The notes under the pieces: generated by a model | What the model was told of the DNA's origin: nothing | The model's database searches: none | What the model saw: the letters and a program-made list of their open reading frames with translations, nothing else | Made by a program: the position numbers and the translations under genes | Source: Spirochaetales bacterium | GTDB lineage: Bacteria; Spirochaetota; Spirochaetia; SZUA-6; JAFGRV01 | Length of the DNA: 39,480 nucleotides | Reading direction: 5' to 3' | NCBI GenBank assembly: GCA_016930085.1 | Contig: JAFGHO010000134.1 | Span: 1-39,480 of the forward strand | Shown: in pieces, positions 7,655 to 15,126 of the stretch | Numbering within the stretch: the stretch's first letter is position 1 | Layout of the letters: every line of letters begins with the position of its first letter

Positions 7655-9397
7655 TTATGACGGGTATATACCGTGCCAGAGTCCCTTGAAAAAGCCCATC
7701 GCGTTGGCCCCCAGATGCCGTGTGTTATAGCCGCCTTCCTGGACGACCAGTGTCGGAATGTCAAGACTCCCGATCATCTCACCGATTACCTCGAAATCTT
7801 CCTGTACGATTTCCCATGTGCCGACGGGGTCGCCCCGTGAAATATCGAGTCCTAAAAGCACGATGAGGAAGGAAGGATCGAACCGGGATATTTTTTCCAC
7901 CGCCCGCTTGATGCAATCGATATAGAGACCGGAATTTATATGTTCTGGAAGCGGCATATTTATATTGAAGCCCTCACCCGCGCCCTTCCCGGTTTCATCT
8001 TCAAATCCGGAAAAGAACGGGTATGAAAAAGACGGATGACCGTGAATTGAGATAGTGAGAACGTCATTCCGTTCGTAGAAAATATCCTGCTGGCCGTTGC
8101 CGTGATGATAGTCGATATCGAGCATTGCGACTTTACCGAGTCTGCTTAAAAAATGGGCGGCCGCCGCCGCCGAATTGAAATAACAGAATCCTCCGCAGGT
8201 ATTGCGTTCCGCGTGATGTCCGGGGGGGCGGACAAGGGCGTACGCGATTCGGTCGCCGCGGCAGAGTTCGTCCGCCGCGGTCAGCGCACAGTCGACCGCA
8301 CGTTTCGCGGCAATATAGGCATGTGCATTGATCGGAGTGAAGGTGTCTATGCAATAATAGCCCGCCCGGTAAATCAGGTCTTTCGGCAAATGCCGCTTGT
8401 TCCGTATGGGGAAAATATAGGGATAGACCGATTCGCCGGCTTTGAGATGTTTGCTGACATCGCGAAGATAATGGACGAACCGGGCCTCGTGAATCGCCGT
8501 GATATGGCGCTCGGAGAAATGCTTTACGGGTATTTTTCTGAAAAGGTTGCTCGTTAGGCATTTCTGCGCAATTCTCCTGATCCTGACCGGCACCTCGACA
8601 TACCCCCGTTCGCGTACATGATGGATATCGTGTTTGTCGTTTATGACAAGCACGATTTTTTTGTCTTGCGGTATCGTAACGGCGACCGTCACCGGGTGTT
8701 CCTCTTTTATATAGAGCGGTTTTCGTAATTGAACTGGCTCGTCTTTAAAAGAAGAAAGGACCGCATCGATATAATCAGGAGGACAGATACCCGAATATTT
8801 GCGTTCCAGGATGGCGGTGACAATAAGTTTCACAAGGTCGCGGTGAAGGACCGGGTGTTTGCCCAGTCCGTCAAAGACGAGATAAGGCGGATTGTCGTCG
8901 TCCGGCGTCAGCGGCGTTTCATACGTTGTGTTGGCAATGGGAAAAGCGCCGTAGCGTTCATAGAATTTCAGCCGCATCCTGTTCTGCTTGAGTAACTCGG
9001 GGTCTTTGCACAACTCAGGATCATCGGGAAGGCATTCGAAAAAGATTCCCAGCACTTTCAGGGTGAGTGCTTCTTCGCGGACTCGTTCGTAAAGTGCCCC
9101 GCCGATTCCTCTCCTCGCTACGGTTTTCGAGGTCGACACGTAATCGAGGTAGATGAAATTGAGATCGGGATAATGATTGAGAAGGGCGAATCCTTTTACC
9201 CTCCCCATCATATCATCGGAGACAAAAAGGATTGACCGGTATCTGTATTTCATGGGATTTTTCAGATGATCGGCAAGCGACGATACTTCGTAATCCGAGA
9301 TTGCCGGGAAGCGGTCCCTCAGGATAGCCGCGACCTGTGTCAGTGTGTGCTTGTTGACGGGGAGAATATCGTCGTAAATTCTTCTGATACGAAACAT
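7655..9397 (-). CDS. GNAT acetyltransferase fused to histone-deacetylase-family amidohydrolase
   Basis: From ATG 9397 the protein has 580 residues. Residues about 10-170 are a GNAT domain: FIYLDYVSTSKTVARRGIGGALY is the acetyl-CoA strand/loop, with the Q/RxxGxG/A-like ARRGIGG element. Residues about 255-575 are an arginase-fold deacetylase: RPPGHHAE with His394-His395, DIDYHHGNG giving zinc ligands Asp429 and His431, LLGLD with zinc ligand Asp518, and EGGY with Tyr557. All active-site residues are present, so it should be an active amide hydrolase of the acetylpolyamine amidohydrolase/HDAC type. The start at MFRIRR is chosen because a promoter lies at 9456-9483; the longer open frame would run upstream through it. 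It is divergent from lysine aminomutase, so an acetylated (beta-)lysine or polyamine substrate is plausible but only inferred. Confidence 0.88.
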   Translation of the reverse strand: MFRIRRIYDDILPVNKHTLTQVAAILRDRFPAISDYEVSSLADHLKNPMKYRYRSILFVSDDMMGRVKGFALLNHYPDLNFIYLDYVSTSKTVARRGIGGALYERVREEALTLKVLGIFFECLPDDPELCKDPELLKQNRMRLKFYERYGAFPIANTTYETPLTPDDDNPPYLVFDGLGKHPVLHRDLVKLIVTAILERKYSGICPPDYIDAVLSSFKDEPVQLRKPLYIKEEHPVTVAVTIPQDKKIVLVINDKHDIHHVRERGYVEVPVRIRRIAQKCLTSNLFRKIPVKHFSERHITAIHEARFVHYLRDVSKHLKAGESVYPYIFPIRNKRHLPKDLIYRAGYYCIDTFTPINAHAYIAAKRAVDCALTAADELCRGDRIAYALVRPPGHHAERNTCGGFCYFNSAAAAAHFLSRLGKVAMLDIDYHHGNGQQDIFYERNDVLTISIHGHPSFSYPFFSGFEDETGKGAGEGFNINMPLPEHINSGLYIDCIKRAVEKISRFDPSFLIVLLGLDISRGDPVGTWEIVQEDFEVIGEMIGSLDIPTLVVQEGGYNTRHLGANAMGFFKGLWHGIYPS

Positions 9398-9455
9398 CGA
9401 CACGTCCGTTTCCTCATTTTTGTCCGGCAAATCGCCGCCTTTCAAGCGTAGAAAA

Positions 9456-9483
9456 ATGTTATCTCTTTTTGGTAAAAAGTCAA
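9456..9483 (-). promoter_or_regulatory. Promoter of the GNAT-HDAC gene
   Basis: On the minus strand, TTGACT (9483-9478) and TAACAT (9461-9456) are 16 bases apart. The predicted start near 9449 gives a leader of about 50 bases containing GAGGA before the ATG at 9397. Confidence 0.55.
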
Positions 9484-9549
9484 GGGCATTGTATGCAGAA
9501 CCGCCTCCGGCGGCCAAAAAAAATATTGTTTTTTTTATACTTTTTTTTC

Positions 9550-9577
9550 TTGACATTGTTCGAAAAAGTATTATCTT
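9550..9577 (+). promoter_or_regulatory. Promoter of the lysine aminomutase operon
   Basis: TTGACA (9550-9555) and TATCTT (9572-9577) are 16 bases apart. The predicted start near 9584 leaves a leader of about 45 bases to the ATG at 9628. It diverges from the GNAT-HDAC promoter within about 100 bases, so the two could share a regulator. Confidence 0.5.
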
Positions 9578-9627
9578 TGCATCAGCCTGAAATTTTGCAG
9601 GTATATCCTCTTTCAAGGAGTGTGCAA

Positions 9628-10929
9628 ATGAGAAAGCACATTTACACAACGGAGGTCGATAAACCTCCGAATGAAGATGTAGAGCCTCCGGGTAATATGA
9701 GTGTGGCGTTCAAGCTATCACTCATAAGTCCAATCCCGCCTGTTTCCAAAAGCCCGCCTATAAGCAATGATATTGCAGGACAGTCTGTTGCATCGTTTCC
9801 CGTGAATGAAAAAGCCCGGCTATTCAGGGACCGGTTTTTTCCGTATGTTCCTGAGAAGGAATGGAACAACTGGCGCTGGCAGCTTAAGCACCGCATCATT
9901 GACATGGAAACGCTGAAGATGTACATCAACCTTTCGGATGACGAGGAAAAATTCTTCGCAACGGATGTGTCCGCTTTTCCAATCAGTATTACGCCCTACT
10001 ACCTCAGCCTCATCGATCCCGATGATCCCGGCCAACCGCTGCGCAAAGCGGTGGTGCCCGTCTTTTCCGAAAGACTCATCATGGATGTCGAAACCGAAGA
10101 CCCGCTTGGAGAAGATCTTGACAGTCCGGTACCCGGTATCGTTCACCGCTATCCGGACAGGGTCCTGTTCCTTGTCACGAATTTCTGTTCGACCTTCTGC
10201 AGGTACTGCACCCGTTCCCGTCTTGTCTCGAAAGAGACGGAAAAATGCAACCTCGCAGAACGCTGGGACCTGGGAATCGAGTATATCAAAAACAACCCGG
10301 CGATACGGGATGTCCTTGTCTCCGGCGGCGATCCCCTCACCCTTCCCGATGAACGTATCGAATGGATTCTTTCGCGCCTGAGAGATATCGATCACGTCGA
10401 GATTATCAGAATCGGGACAAAGATTCCGGCCGTCCTTCCACAGAGGGTTACCGGAGGTCTTTTGAGGATACTTAAGAAGTATCATCCGCTTTACATTAAT
10501 ATACACGCGATGCATCCGGATGAACTCACCCCTGAAATGAAAGCGGCATGTGCACGTCTCGCCGATGCAGGAATACCCCTGGGTAGCCAGACCGTTCTTC
10601 TTGCAGGAATCAATGATGACAGCGTGACAATGCGGGCGTTGATGCAGGGATTACTAAAAACAAGGGTAAAGCCGTACTACCTCTACCAGTGTGACCTCGT
10701 TCCAGGATCAAGCCATTTCCGGACACCGGTGGAAAAGGGACTCGAGATCATCGAGGGGTTGCGAGGACACACGACAGGTATGGCCGTCCCCCATTATGTC
10801 ATCGATGCGCCGAACGGGGGGGGCAAAATCCCGCTGTTGCCGGACTATTGTGTGGCCGTATCGGACAAGCATTACGTATTGCGCAATTACAAACACAATA
10901 CCTACGTGTATCCGGACAGGGTTTGTTAA
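9628..10929 (+). CDS. kamA: Lysine 2,3-aminomutase (radical SAM, PLP)
   Basis: The 434-residue protein interconverts L-lysine and L-beta-lysine with a [4Fe-4S] cluster, S-adenosylmethionine and PLP. The cluster motif is CSTFCRYC (Cys187, 191, 194). The PLP lysine is Lys400 in NGGGKIPLLP. The two aspartates that read the substrate side-chain amine in the clostridial enzyme (Asp293 and Asp330, with PLP Lys337) correspond to Asp356 and Asp393 here, and the spacings of 37 and 7 residues are identical. Glutamate aminomutases replace these aspartates, so lysine is the expected substrate. AAGGAG 7 bases before the ATG fixes the start; the upstream open frame crosses the promoter. It is the first gene of a plus-strand run ending at 15110. 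An alternative role is lysine fermentation, but no other kam/kdd genes are nearby. Confidence 0.92.
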   Translation: MRKHIYTTEVDKPPNEDVEPPGNMSVAFKLSLISPIPPVSKSPPISNDIAGQSVASFPVNEKARLFRDRFFPYVPEKEWNNWRWQLKHRIIDMETLKMYINLSDDEEKFFATDVSAFPISITPYYLSLIDPDDPGQPLRKAVVPVFSERLIMDVETEDPLGEDLDSPVPGIVHRYPDRVLFLVTNFCSTFCRYCTRSRLVSKETEKCNLAERWDLGIEYIKNNPAIRDVLVSGGDPLTLPDERIEWILSRLRDIDHVEIIRIGTKIPAVLPQRVTGGLLRILKKYHPLYINIHAMHPDELTPEMKAACARLADAGIPLGSQTVLLAGINDDSVTMRALMQGLLKTRVKPYYLYQCDLVPGSSHFRTPVEKGLEIIEGLRGHTTGMAVPHYVIDAPNGGGKIPLLPDYCVAVSDKHYVLRNYKHNTYVYPDRVC

Positions 10930-10975
10930 ACTCTGGGATACAGGATAGTTCTCGTTTGAGATAAGGAGAAGAACC

Positions 10976-12004
10976 ATGGTAATAGGAATTACCTATGATC
11001 TCCGGGAAGAGTATCTTGCTGAGGGATATTCCGAGGAAGAGACCGCAGAGTTCGACAGTTCCGCGACGGTCGACTCGATTGCCGATACGCTCGCGGTACT
11101 GGGCCACAATGTTGTACGGATCGGGAACGTCAGGGAACTGATGCGCCGGCTGACAATGGGAGAACGGTGGGATCTGGTGTTCAATATCGCTGAAGGACTC
11201 AGCGGGTACGCGCGTGAAGCGCAGGTTCCGGTAATCCTTGAAATGTATGATATACCCTATACCTTTTCGGATCCGCTTCTGCTTTCGGTCTGTCTGCACA
11301 AGGGAATGGCGAAACATGTTATCCGTGACTTCGGGATTCCTACGCCGGAGTTTGCCGTCGTGGGCGACGAATCCGATATCGATGATATAACGCTTCCTTT
11401 TCCACTTTTCGCAAAGCCCGTTGCCGAAGGAACGGGAAAGGGCGTTACCTCGTCGTCGATGATCAATTCGAAGGAAGAACTTGCCGTCCAGTGTGTCGGT
11501 CTTCTGCAAAAATTCAGGCAGCCGGTGATTGTCGAAGGATTTTTACCGGGAAGGGAGTTTACCGTCGGGATTCTCGGGACGGGGAAAAACGCGCGGGTCA
11601 TCGGCGTTCTTGAAGTCATATTGAATAACATGGCCGAACGGCACGTGTATTCGTATGTCAACAAGGAACAGTGCGAGACACTCGTCACCTACAGGCTTTC
11701 TTCCGATCTGAGCGCGGAAACTGCCGCAGCTACCGCGCTAAAAACCTGGCGGGCGCTCGGATGCCGCGATGCCGGAAGGATCGATCTCCGGCAGGATCGG
11801 GATGGGATACCTTGTGTCATGGAAATCAATCCGCTTGCTGGACTCAATCCGACCCATTCGGACCTTCCCATGATCTGTTCGTTTGCCGGGATGACCTACA
11901 AGGAGCTTATCGACGGTATCGTCGAATCGGCGTCTTGCATGAGAAGGGAAAGCGACAATATAGCTGTGCCACAGAGAGTGTCCCGGTGCTTTTCTGAACA
12001 ATGA
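10976..12004 (+). CDS. D-Ala-D-Ala-ligase-like ATP-grasp enzyme (first paralogue)
   Basis: The 342-residue protein has the ATP-grasp layout of D-Ala-D-Ala ligase: LVFNIAEGLSG at about 62-72, a central FAKPVAEGTGKGV nucleotide loop, IVEGFLPGREFTVG, and the C-terminal GRIDLRQD...MEINPLAGLNPTHSDLP magnesium/acceptor region. The N-terminal GGxSxE D-alanine motif of real Ddl enzymes is missing, and the loop reads EGTGKG rather than EGSS. I therefore expect an ATP-dependent amide ligase for another amino acid or small acid. AAGGAG lies 7 bases before the ATG, and the gene begins 46 bases after lysine aminomutase, so beta-lysine is a plausible substrate. A paralogue is at 14064-15110. Confidence 0.85.
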   Translation: MVIGITYDLREEYLAEGYSEEETAEFDSSATVDSIADTLAVLGHNVVRIGNVRELMRRLTMGERWDLVFNIAEGLSGYAREAQVPVILEMYDIPYTFSDPLLLSVCLHKGMAKHVIRDFGIPTPEFAVVGDESDIDDITLPFPLFAKPVAEGTGKGVTSSSMINSKEELAVQCVGLLQKFRQPVIVEGFLPGREFTVGILGTGKNARVIGVLEVILNNMAERHVYSYVNKEQCETLVTYRLSSDLSAETAAATALKTWRALGCRDAGRIDLRQDRDGIPCVMEINPLAGLNPTHSDLPMICSFAGMTYKELIDGIVESASCMRRESDNIAVPQRVSRCFSEQ

Positions 12005-12018
12005 AAAAAAGTGTGTAC

Positions 12019-12051
12019 AGTCTGCTGCGGCAGAAAATGCCGCGGCAGACT
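12019..12051 (+). terminator. Strong intra-operon hairpin (terminator or processing/attenuation element)
   Basis: The arms 12019-12032 and 12038-12051 pair over 14 bases with one G-T wobble and a GAAAA loop. The bases after it are AATTTCTTA, not a clean T-run, so complete termination is doubtful. It sits in the 204-base gap between the first ATP-grasp gene and the RtcB-like gene and could reduce or stabilise transcription of one half of the operon. Confidence 0.5.
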
Positions 12052-12208
12052 AATTTCTTAGAAAAATAATACCTTTTACACGAAAGAGTTTGAAAGAGCT
12101 GTACGGTGTGTGTCCGTGGTTTCAAGGAGTGTAATAGGCTTTAAATAGCTTAAAATGGCTTGAAATAGCGGGTAAAACGAATAATACTGGAAAAGGGAGG
12201 AGGCGGTT

Positions 12209-13405
12209 ATGACAAAAGAAGAAATGCTGAAGCGGGCAAAGCAGCATTGTTTTTTTATCGGATTGAACGACAGCGGCGCTGAGTTATGCAGGGCAAATTC
12301 GGTATACGGTATTGCCGCAATACATTATATCCAGGAGCAAATCGGTCTTCCTCCGGATGCCACCTTCATCACCACCCCGGATATGACCATAACAAGGAAT
12401 ACGACTAGATGGAAAAGCGGTTTCGGGTATGGTGGAAAGATTACCTGGGGAAGCGGTCATGACGAACTCGTTATCCTGAACACAAAGCCGAACGCGTGCG
12501 GAATGCTCGTGGGCGGACTCGAATCATTCCCCGCGATCAATACCCTGCTTGAACGGCTGCACCGGATGGACAAGGAAACGACCGTTATCGACGGGATAGA
12601 GGTCCAGTGGGATTTTTACAAAAGCAACCATTTTATCGATCTCTTTTTCGTCAAGCCGGTGGCGAAAACAGGTATCCGTCTGCCGACTCACGCGTTTATC
12701 ATTCACGGGTCCGCCGGTGAGTTCAACGGAGACAACGCAAGGGGATTCGGACTGTATTACGACAAGAGTAAAAAACTAAAGGAAATTGCCGGGGAGATTG
12801 ACACGCCGTTCGGACAATTTTATATTCTCACCGGAGACGCTGCGAAAAGGTATTATGAGACATATCAGGTAGCCGAAGCATTTTCAAAGAAAAAACGCGA
12901 GATGGCGGCGAAGATACTCTTTGAAAACTTTACGGTCATTTCGAATGAATGCCACCAGGGACTTTCTCACATGAATGAGATCCTCCTTGGATGCAATCAA
13001 TACAGAAACGACGACAGGCTTTTCCCACTCGCGCTGCGGGGGGACCTTCCCGCATATCTGGTTTCGGGATGCAGAAGTCTGAGACCTGAGTGCATCGAGT
13101 TGCTTGGATTCGAGAAGCGTTCAAAAAGGCTGGGTGTTTATGAGCGGCTTCTCAACGCGAACATCTTTCCGCACGGGGGCGGGTACAACCTTCCCGACGT
13201 GTTGAGTGTCAACAGAGTCATCGAAATCGATGACGAGAGGTATTTTGATGTCGAAATGCAGAATGACAGAGGTAAAAAAATCATTTCTGAAGTACGTGAA
13301 TTGCCCTATGAATACCGGGGAAGAACGGTCGTTCTCCGCGCCCTGGAAACGGGACTCATCGAGATTGTCGCGAAACTTATTCCGCAGTATGTCTTTAAAA
13401 TATAG
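12209..13405 (+). CDS. Divergent RtcB-like protein of unknown function
   Basis: The 398-residue protein is close to RtcB in length. I see the RtcB metal/GMP-site motifs in order: CGM with Cys97, SNHFIDL with Asn140-His141 (RtcB GNHF), IIHGSAG with His166 (RtcB HSGSRG), ECHQGL with His249 (RtcB HN), LPAYLVSG (RtcB PGSMGTxSYLV), and PHGGGYNLP with His322 (RtcB HGAGR, the guanylylated histidine). Spacings are similar to RtcB but not identical. The metal aspartate three residues before the cysteine appears to be proline, and the arginine of HGAGR is Tyr. It may therefore have lost or changed RNA-ligase activity. GGGAGGAGG precedes the ATG. The assignment is motif-based inference; the family may simply be unknown. 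Its place among amino-acid ligases hints at a metal-dependent metabolic enzyme. Confidence 0.5.
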   Translation: MTKEEMLKRAKQHCFFIGLNDSGAELCRANSVYGIAAIHYIQEQIGLPPDATFITTPDMTITRNTTRWKSGFGYGGKITWGSGHDELVILNTKPNACGMLVGGLESFPAINTLLERLHRMDKETTVIDGIEVQWDFYKSNHFIDLFFVKPVAKTGIRLPTHAFIIHGSAGEFNGDNARGFGLYYDKSKKLKEIAGEIDTPFGQFYILTGDAAKRYYETYQVAEAFSKKKREMAAKILFENFTVISNECHQGLSHMNEILLGCNQYRNDDRLFPLALRGDLPAYLVSGCRSLRPECIELLGFEKRSKRLGVYERLLNANIFPHGGGYNLPDVLSVNRVIEIDDERYFDVEMQNDRGKKIISEVRELPYEYRGRTVVLRALETGLIEIVAKLIPQYVFKI

Positions 13406-13444
13406 TATGCATTTATATCAAATCAGTGTTGAAAGGTGCGTTGT

Positions 13445-14089
13445 ATGGTGCTGAAACTCTCCCAACCTTTCCCGTCGCGATACGGGTTACCGGTTGTCAT
13501 CAATGTCGATACCGATATTTTTACCACCCCCTATCCCTCGGCCGGGTGTATCGGAACGGACTGCCGTGACCGTTGTTGTTCGGGCGGCGCGATCATGGAC
13601 ATCGTCGCATTCGAAAAATTAAAAAATTTCAGGGAATCCGAACGATTCAAGGATATCAAGTGGGATGATTTTGCGTTCGAAAAAGACCCCTGCTATCCCG
13701 GAGGAATCGGATGTTATACGCCGATAATGAACGGGATGTGTGTTTTCAAAAATCGTGAAACACGGGGATGCGGTATTCATTCGTTCTGTCTCGAGCGCGG
13801 AATCGATTACAGGGAATTGAAGTTTTTCGCCTGCTGCATTTTCCCCGTCGAAGTCAACAGAATCGGAGAAAAAACGAATGTCCTCACGGCCGGTTACGAA
13901 CTGAGAAACGAGGGGTTCGATATCGCCTGCAAGACCGAAGGCGGCAGTACGGTCTACGAAAGCGCGCGGGACGATATCCGTTACTATTTCGGGGATGTAC
14001 TCATCGATATTCTGGACGATATGAAGAACCGGCGTATCGCTTATACATTCGGGAGAAAATATAATGGCGGCAGTCGGGCTTACCTATAA
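13445..14089 (+). CDS. Cysteine-cluster protein, YkgJ / DUF3109-like
   Basis: The 214-residue protein is rich in cysteine: GCIGTDCRDRCCSGG near residue 30, then CYPGGIGC, MCVF, GCGIHSFC and ACCIFP. The CCSGGAIM segment and the later HSFCLERG / CCIFPVEV segment resemble DUF3109/YkgJ proteins, which probably bind a metal or Fe-S cluster; their reactions are largely unknown. ATG 13445 is preceded by GAAAGG at good spacing; a GTG at 13436 is a possible alternative. The gene overlaps the next ATP-grasp gene by 26 bases, so the two are likely translationally coupled and may act together. Confidence 0.7.
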   Translation: MVLKLSQPFPSRYGLPVVINVDTDIFTTPYPSAGCIGTDCRDRCCSGGAIMDIVAFEKLKNFRESERFKDIKWDDFAFEKDPCYPGGIGCYTPIMNGMCVFKNRETRGCGIHSFCLERGIDYRELKFFACCIFPVEVNRIGEKTNVLTAGYELRNEGFDIACKTEGGSTVYESARDDIRYYFGDVLIDILDDMKNRRIAYTFGRKYNGGSRAYL

Positions 14090-15110
14090 CCTCATCCATG
14101 AAGATGCGATCGGGGACAAGCCGATCGATTCCATCGCGGAGTTCGACACCGGGGAGACGATCGACGCATTGGTGAATGCCCTCAAGGAGGGCGGCCATTC
14201 GGTCATTCCCATCGAGGCGGACGAAGGTGTCGTCGAAACTATTAAACGGCACCGGAAACACCTCGATATCGTCTTCAATATTGCCGAAGGCATCAGGGGC
14301 GAATCGCGGGAATCCCATGTACCCGCGATTCTCGAGATGCTCGGTATCCCCTATGTCGGTTCGGGCCCCCTGACACTCGCCATCTGCCTGAGTAAGGTCC
14401 GGACAAAAGAGATCCTTCTTTCCTATGGTATTCCGACTCCCGCCTATCAGGTTTTCCGGTCGGGCCGGGACTCACTCGTCCGGAACCTGCGGTTTCCGCT
14501 TATCGCAAAACTATCGAACGAAGGTTCGAGCATGGGCCTTTCGTACGCGTCGGTTGTAGACAATGAAAAGGAACTGCGGAAACAGGTCGCCTCCCTTCTT
14601 GATATTTACCGCGAGCCCGTCCTGGTCGAGGAGTTTATCGAGGGACGTGAGTTCGGTATACCGATCATCGGCAATACCCCGCCCGTCTGCCTTCCCCTCA
14701 TCGAGTTTCATTTTCACGGTGAACGGTCGATTACCATTTTCGTACCTGACAAGCCTCTCGATATATTCTCGGAAAGGCAATACGAAATACCGGACCCGAA
14801 GGTGACGAATGAATGTCCCGCACGCGTCGACACGGAAACGGAAAGAATGCTGACAGGTCTCGCGATCCGATCGTACAACGCGCTGGAATGCCGCGACTGG
14901 TGCAGACTCGAGATCAGGGTCGACCGGGGCGGCAATCCGTTCGTAATCGAACTAAATCCCATCGCCGGAATCGATCCGACCTACCGCTTTGCGGTTTCCG
15001 CCGAAATCGCCGGGCTGCCGTATGAACGGCTTATCAATAAAATTTTACTCTTTGCAATGGAACGTTACGGCATGGATACCGGCTGGTACCGGGATGTGTT
15101 CGGCGGCTGA
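14064..15110 (+). CDS. D-Ala-D-Ala-ligase-like ATP-grasp enzyme (second paralogue)
   Basis: The 348-residue protein is clearly homologous to the one at 10976: EFDTGETIDALVNAL against EFDSSATVDSIADTL, VFNIAEGIRGESRESHVPAILEM against VFNIAEGLSGYAREAQVPVILEM. It keeps the classical Ddl-like loop AKLSNEGSSMGL, then VEEFIEGREFGIP and EIRVDRGGNPFVIELNPIAGIDPTY. The Ddl N-terminal D-alanine motif is absent, and the acceptor loop differs from the first paralogue (DPTYRFAV instead of NPTHSDLP), so the two probably use different acceptors. It starts inside the cysteine-cluster gene after a GGGAGA site and ends 16 bases from the convergent HAD gene. I infer it is a second amide-bond step in the same pathway. 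Confidence 0.85.
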   Translation: MAAVGLTYNLIHEDAIGDKPIDSIAEFDTGETIDALVNALKEGGHSVIPIEADEGVVETIKRHRKHLDIVFNIAEGIRGESRESHVPAILEMLGIPYVGSGPLTLAICLSKVRTKEILLSYGIPTPAYQVFRSGRDSLVRNLRFPLIAKLSNEGSSMGLSYASVVDNEKELRKQVASLLDIYREPVLVEEFIEGREFGIPIIGNTPPVCLPLIEFHFHGERSITIFVPDKPLDIFSERQYEIPDPKVTNECPARVDTETERMLTGLAIRSYNALECRDWCRLEIRVDRGGNPFVIELNPIAGIDPTYRFAVSAEIAGLPYERLINKILLFAMERYGMDTGWYRDVFGG

Positions 15111-15126
15111 TTGAAAAGCGACACGG

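Noticed and set aside
9469-9627. Longer start for lysine aminomutase at 9469
   Set aside because: The extra part crosses the promoter at 9550-9577, and the ATG at 9628 has a clear AAGGAG.
9398-9649. Longer start for the GNAT-HDAC protein at 9649
   Set aside because: It would add 84 low-similarity residues, cross its own promoter at 9456-9483 and overlap the start of the divergent lysine aminomutase gene.
9628-10929. Glutamate 2,3-aminomutase or EF-P lysine aminomutase (EpmB) as alternative
   Set aside because: Both aspartates that bind the lysine side-chain amine are present at exact spacing to the PLP lysine. EpmB is shorter and lies near efp/epmA, which are absent.
10976-15110. Calling both ATP-grasp genes ddl (D-Ala-D-Ala ligase)
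   Set aside because: The N-terminal D-alanine motif is missing in both, there are two copies in an amino-acid-modification operon, and no peptidoglycan genes are nearby.
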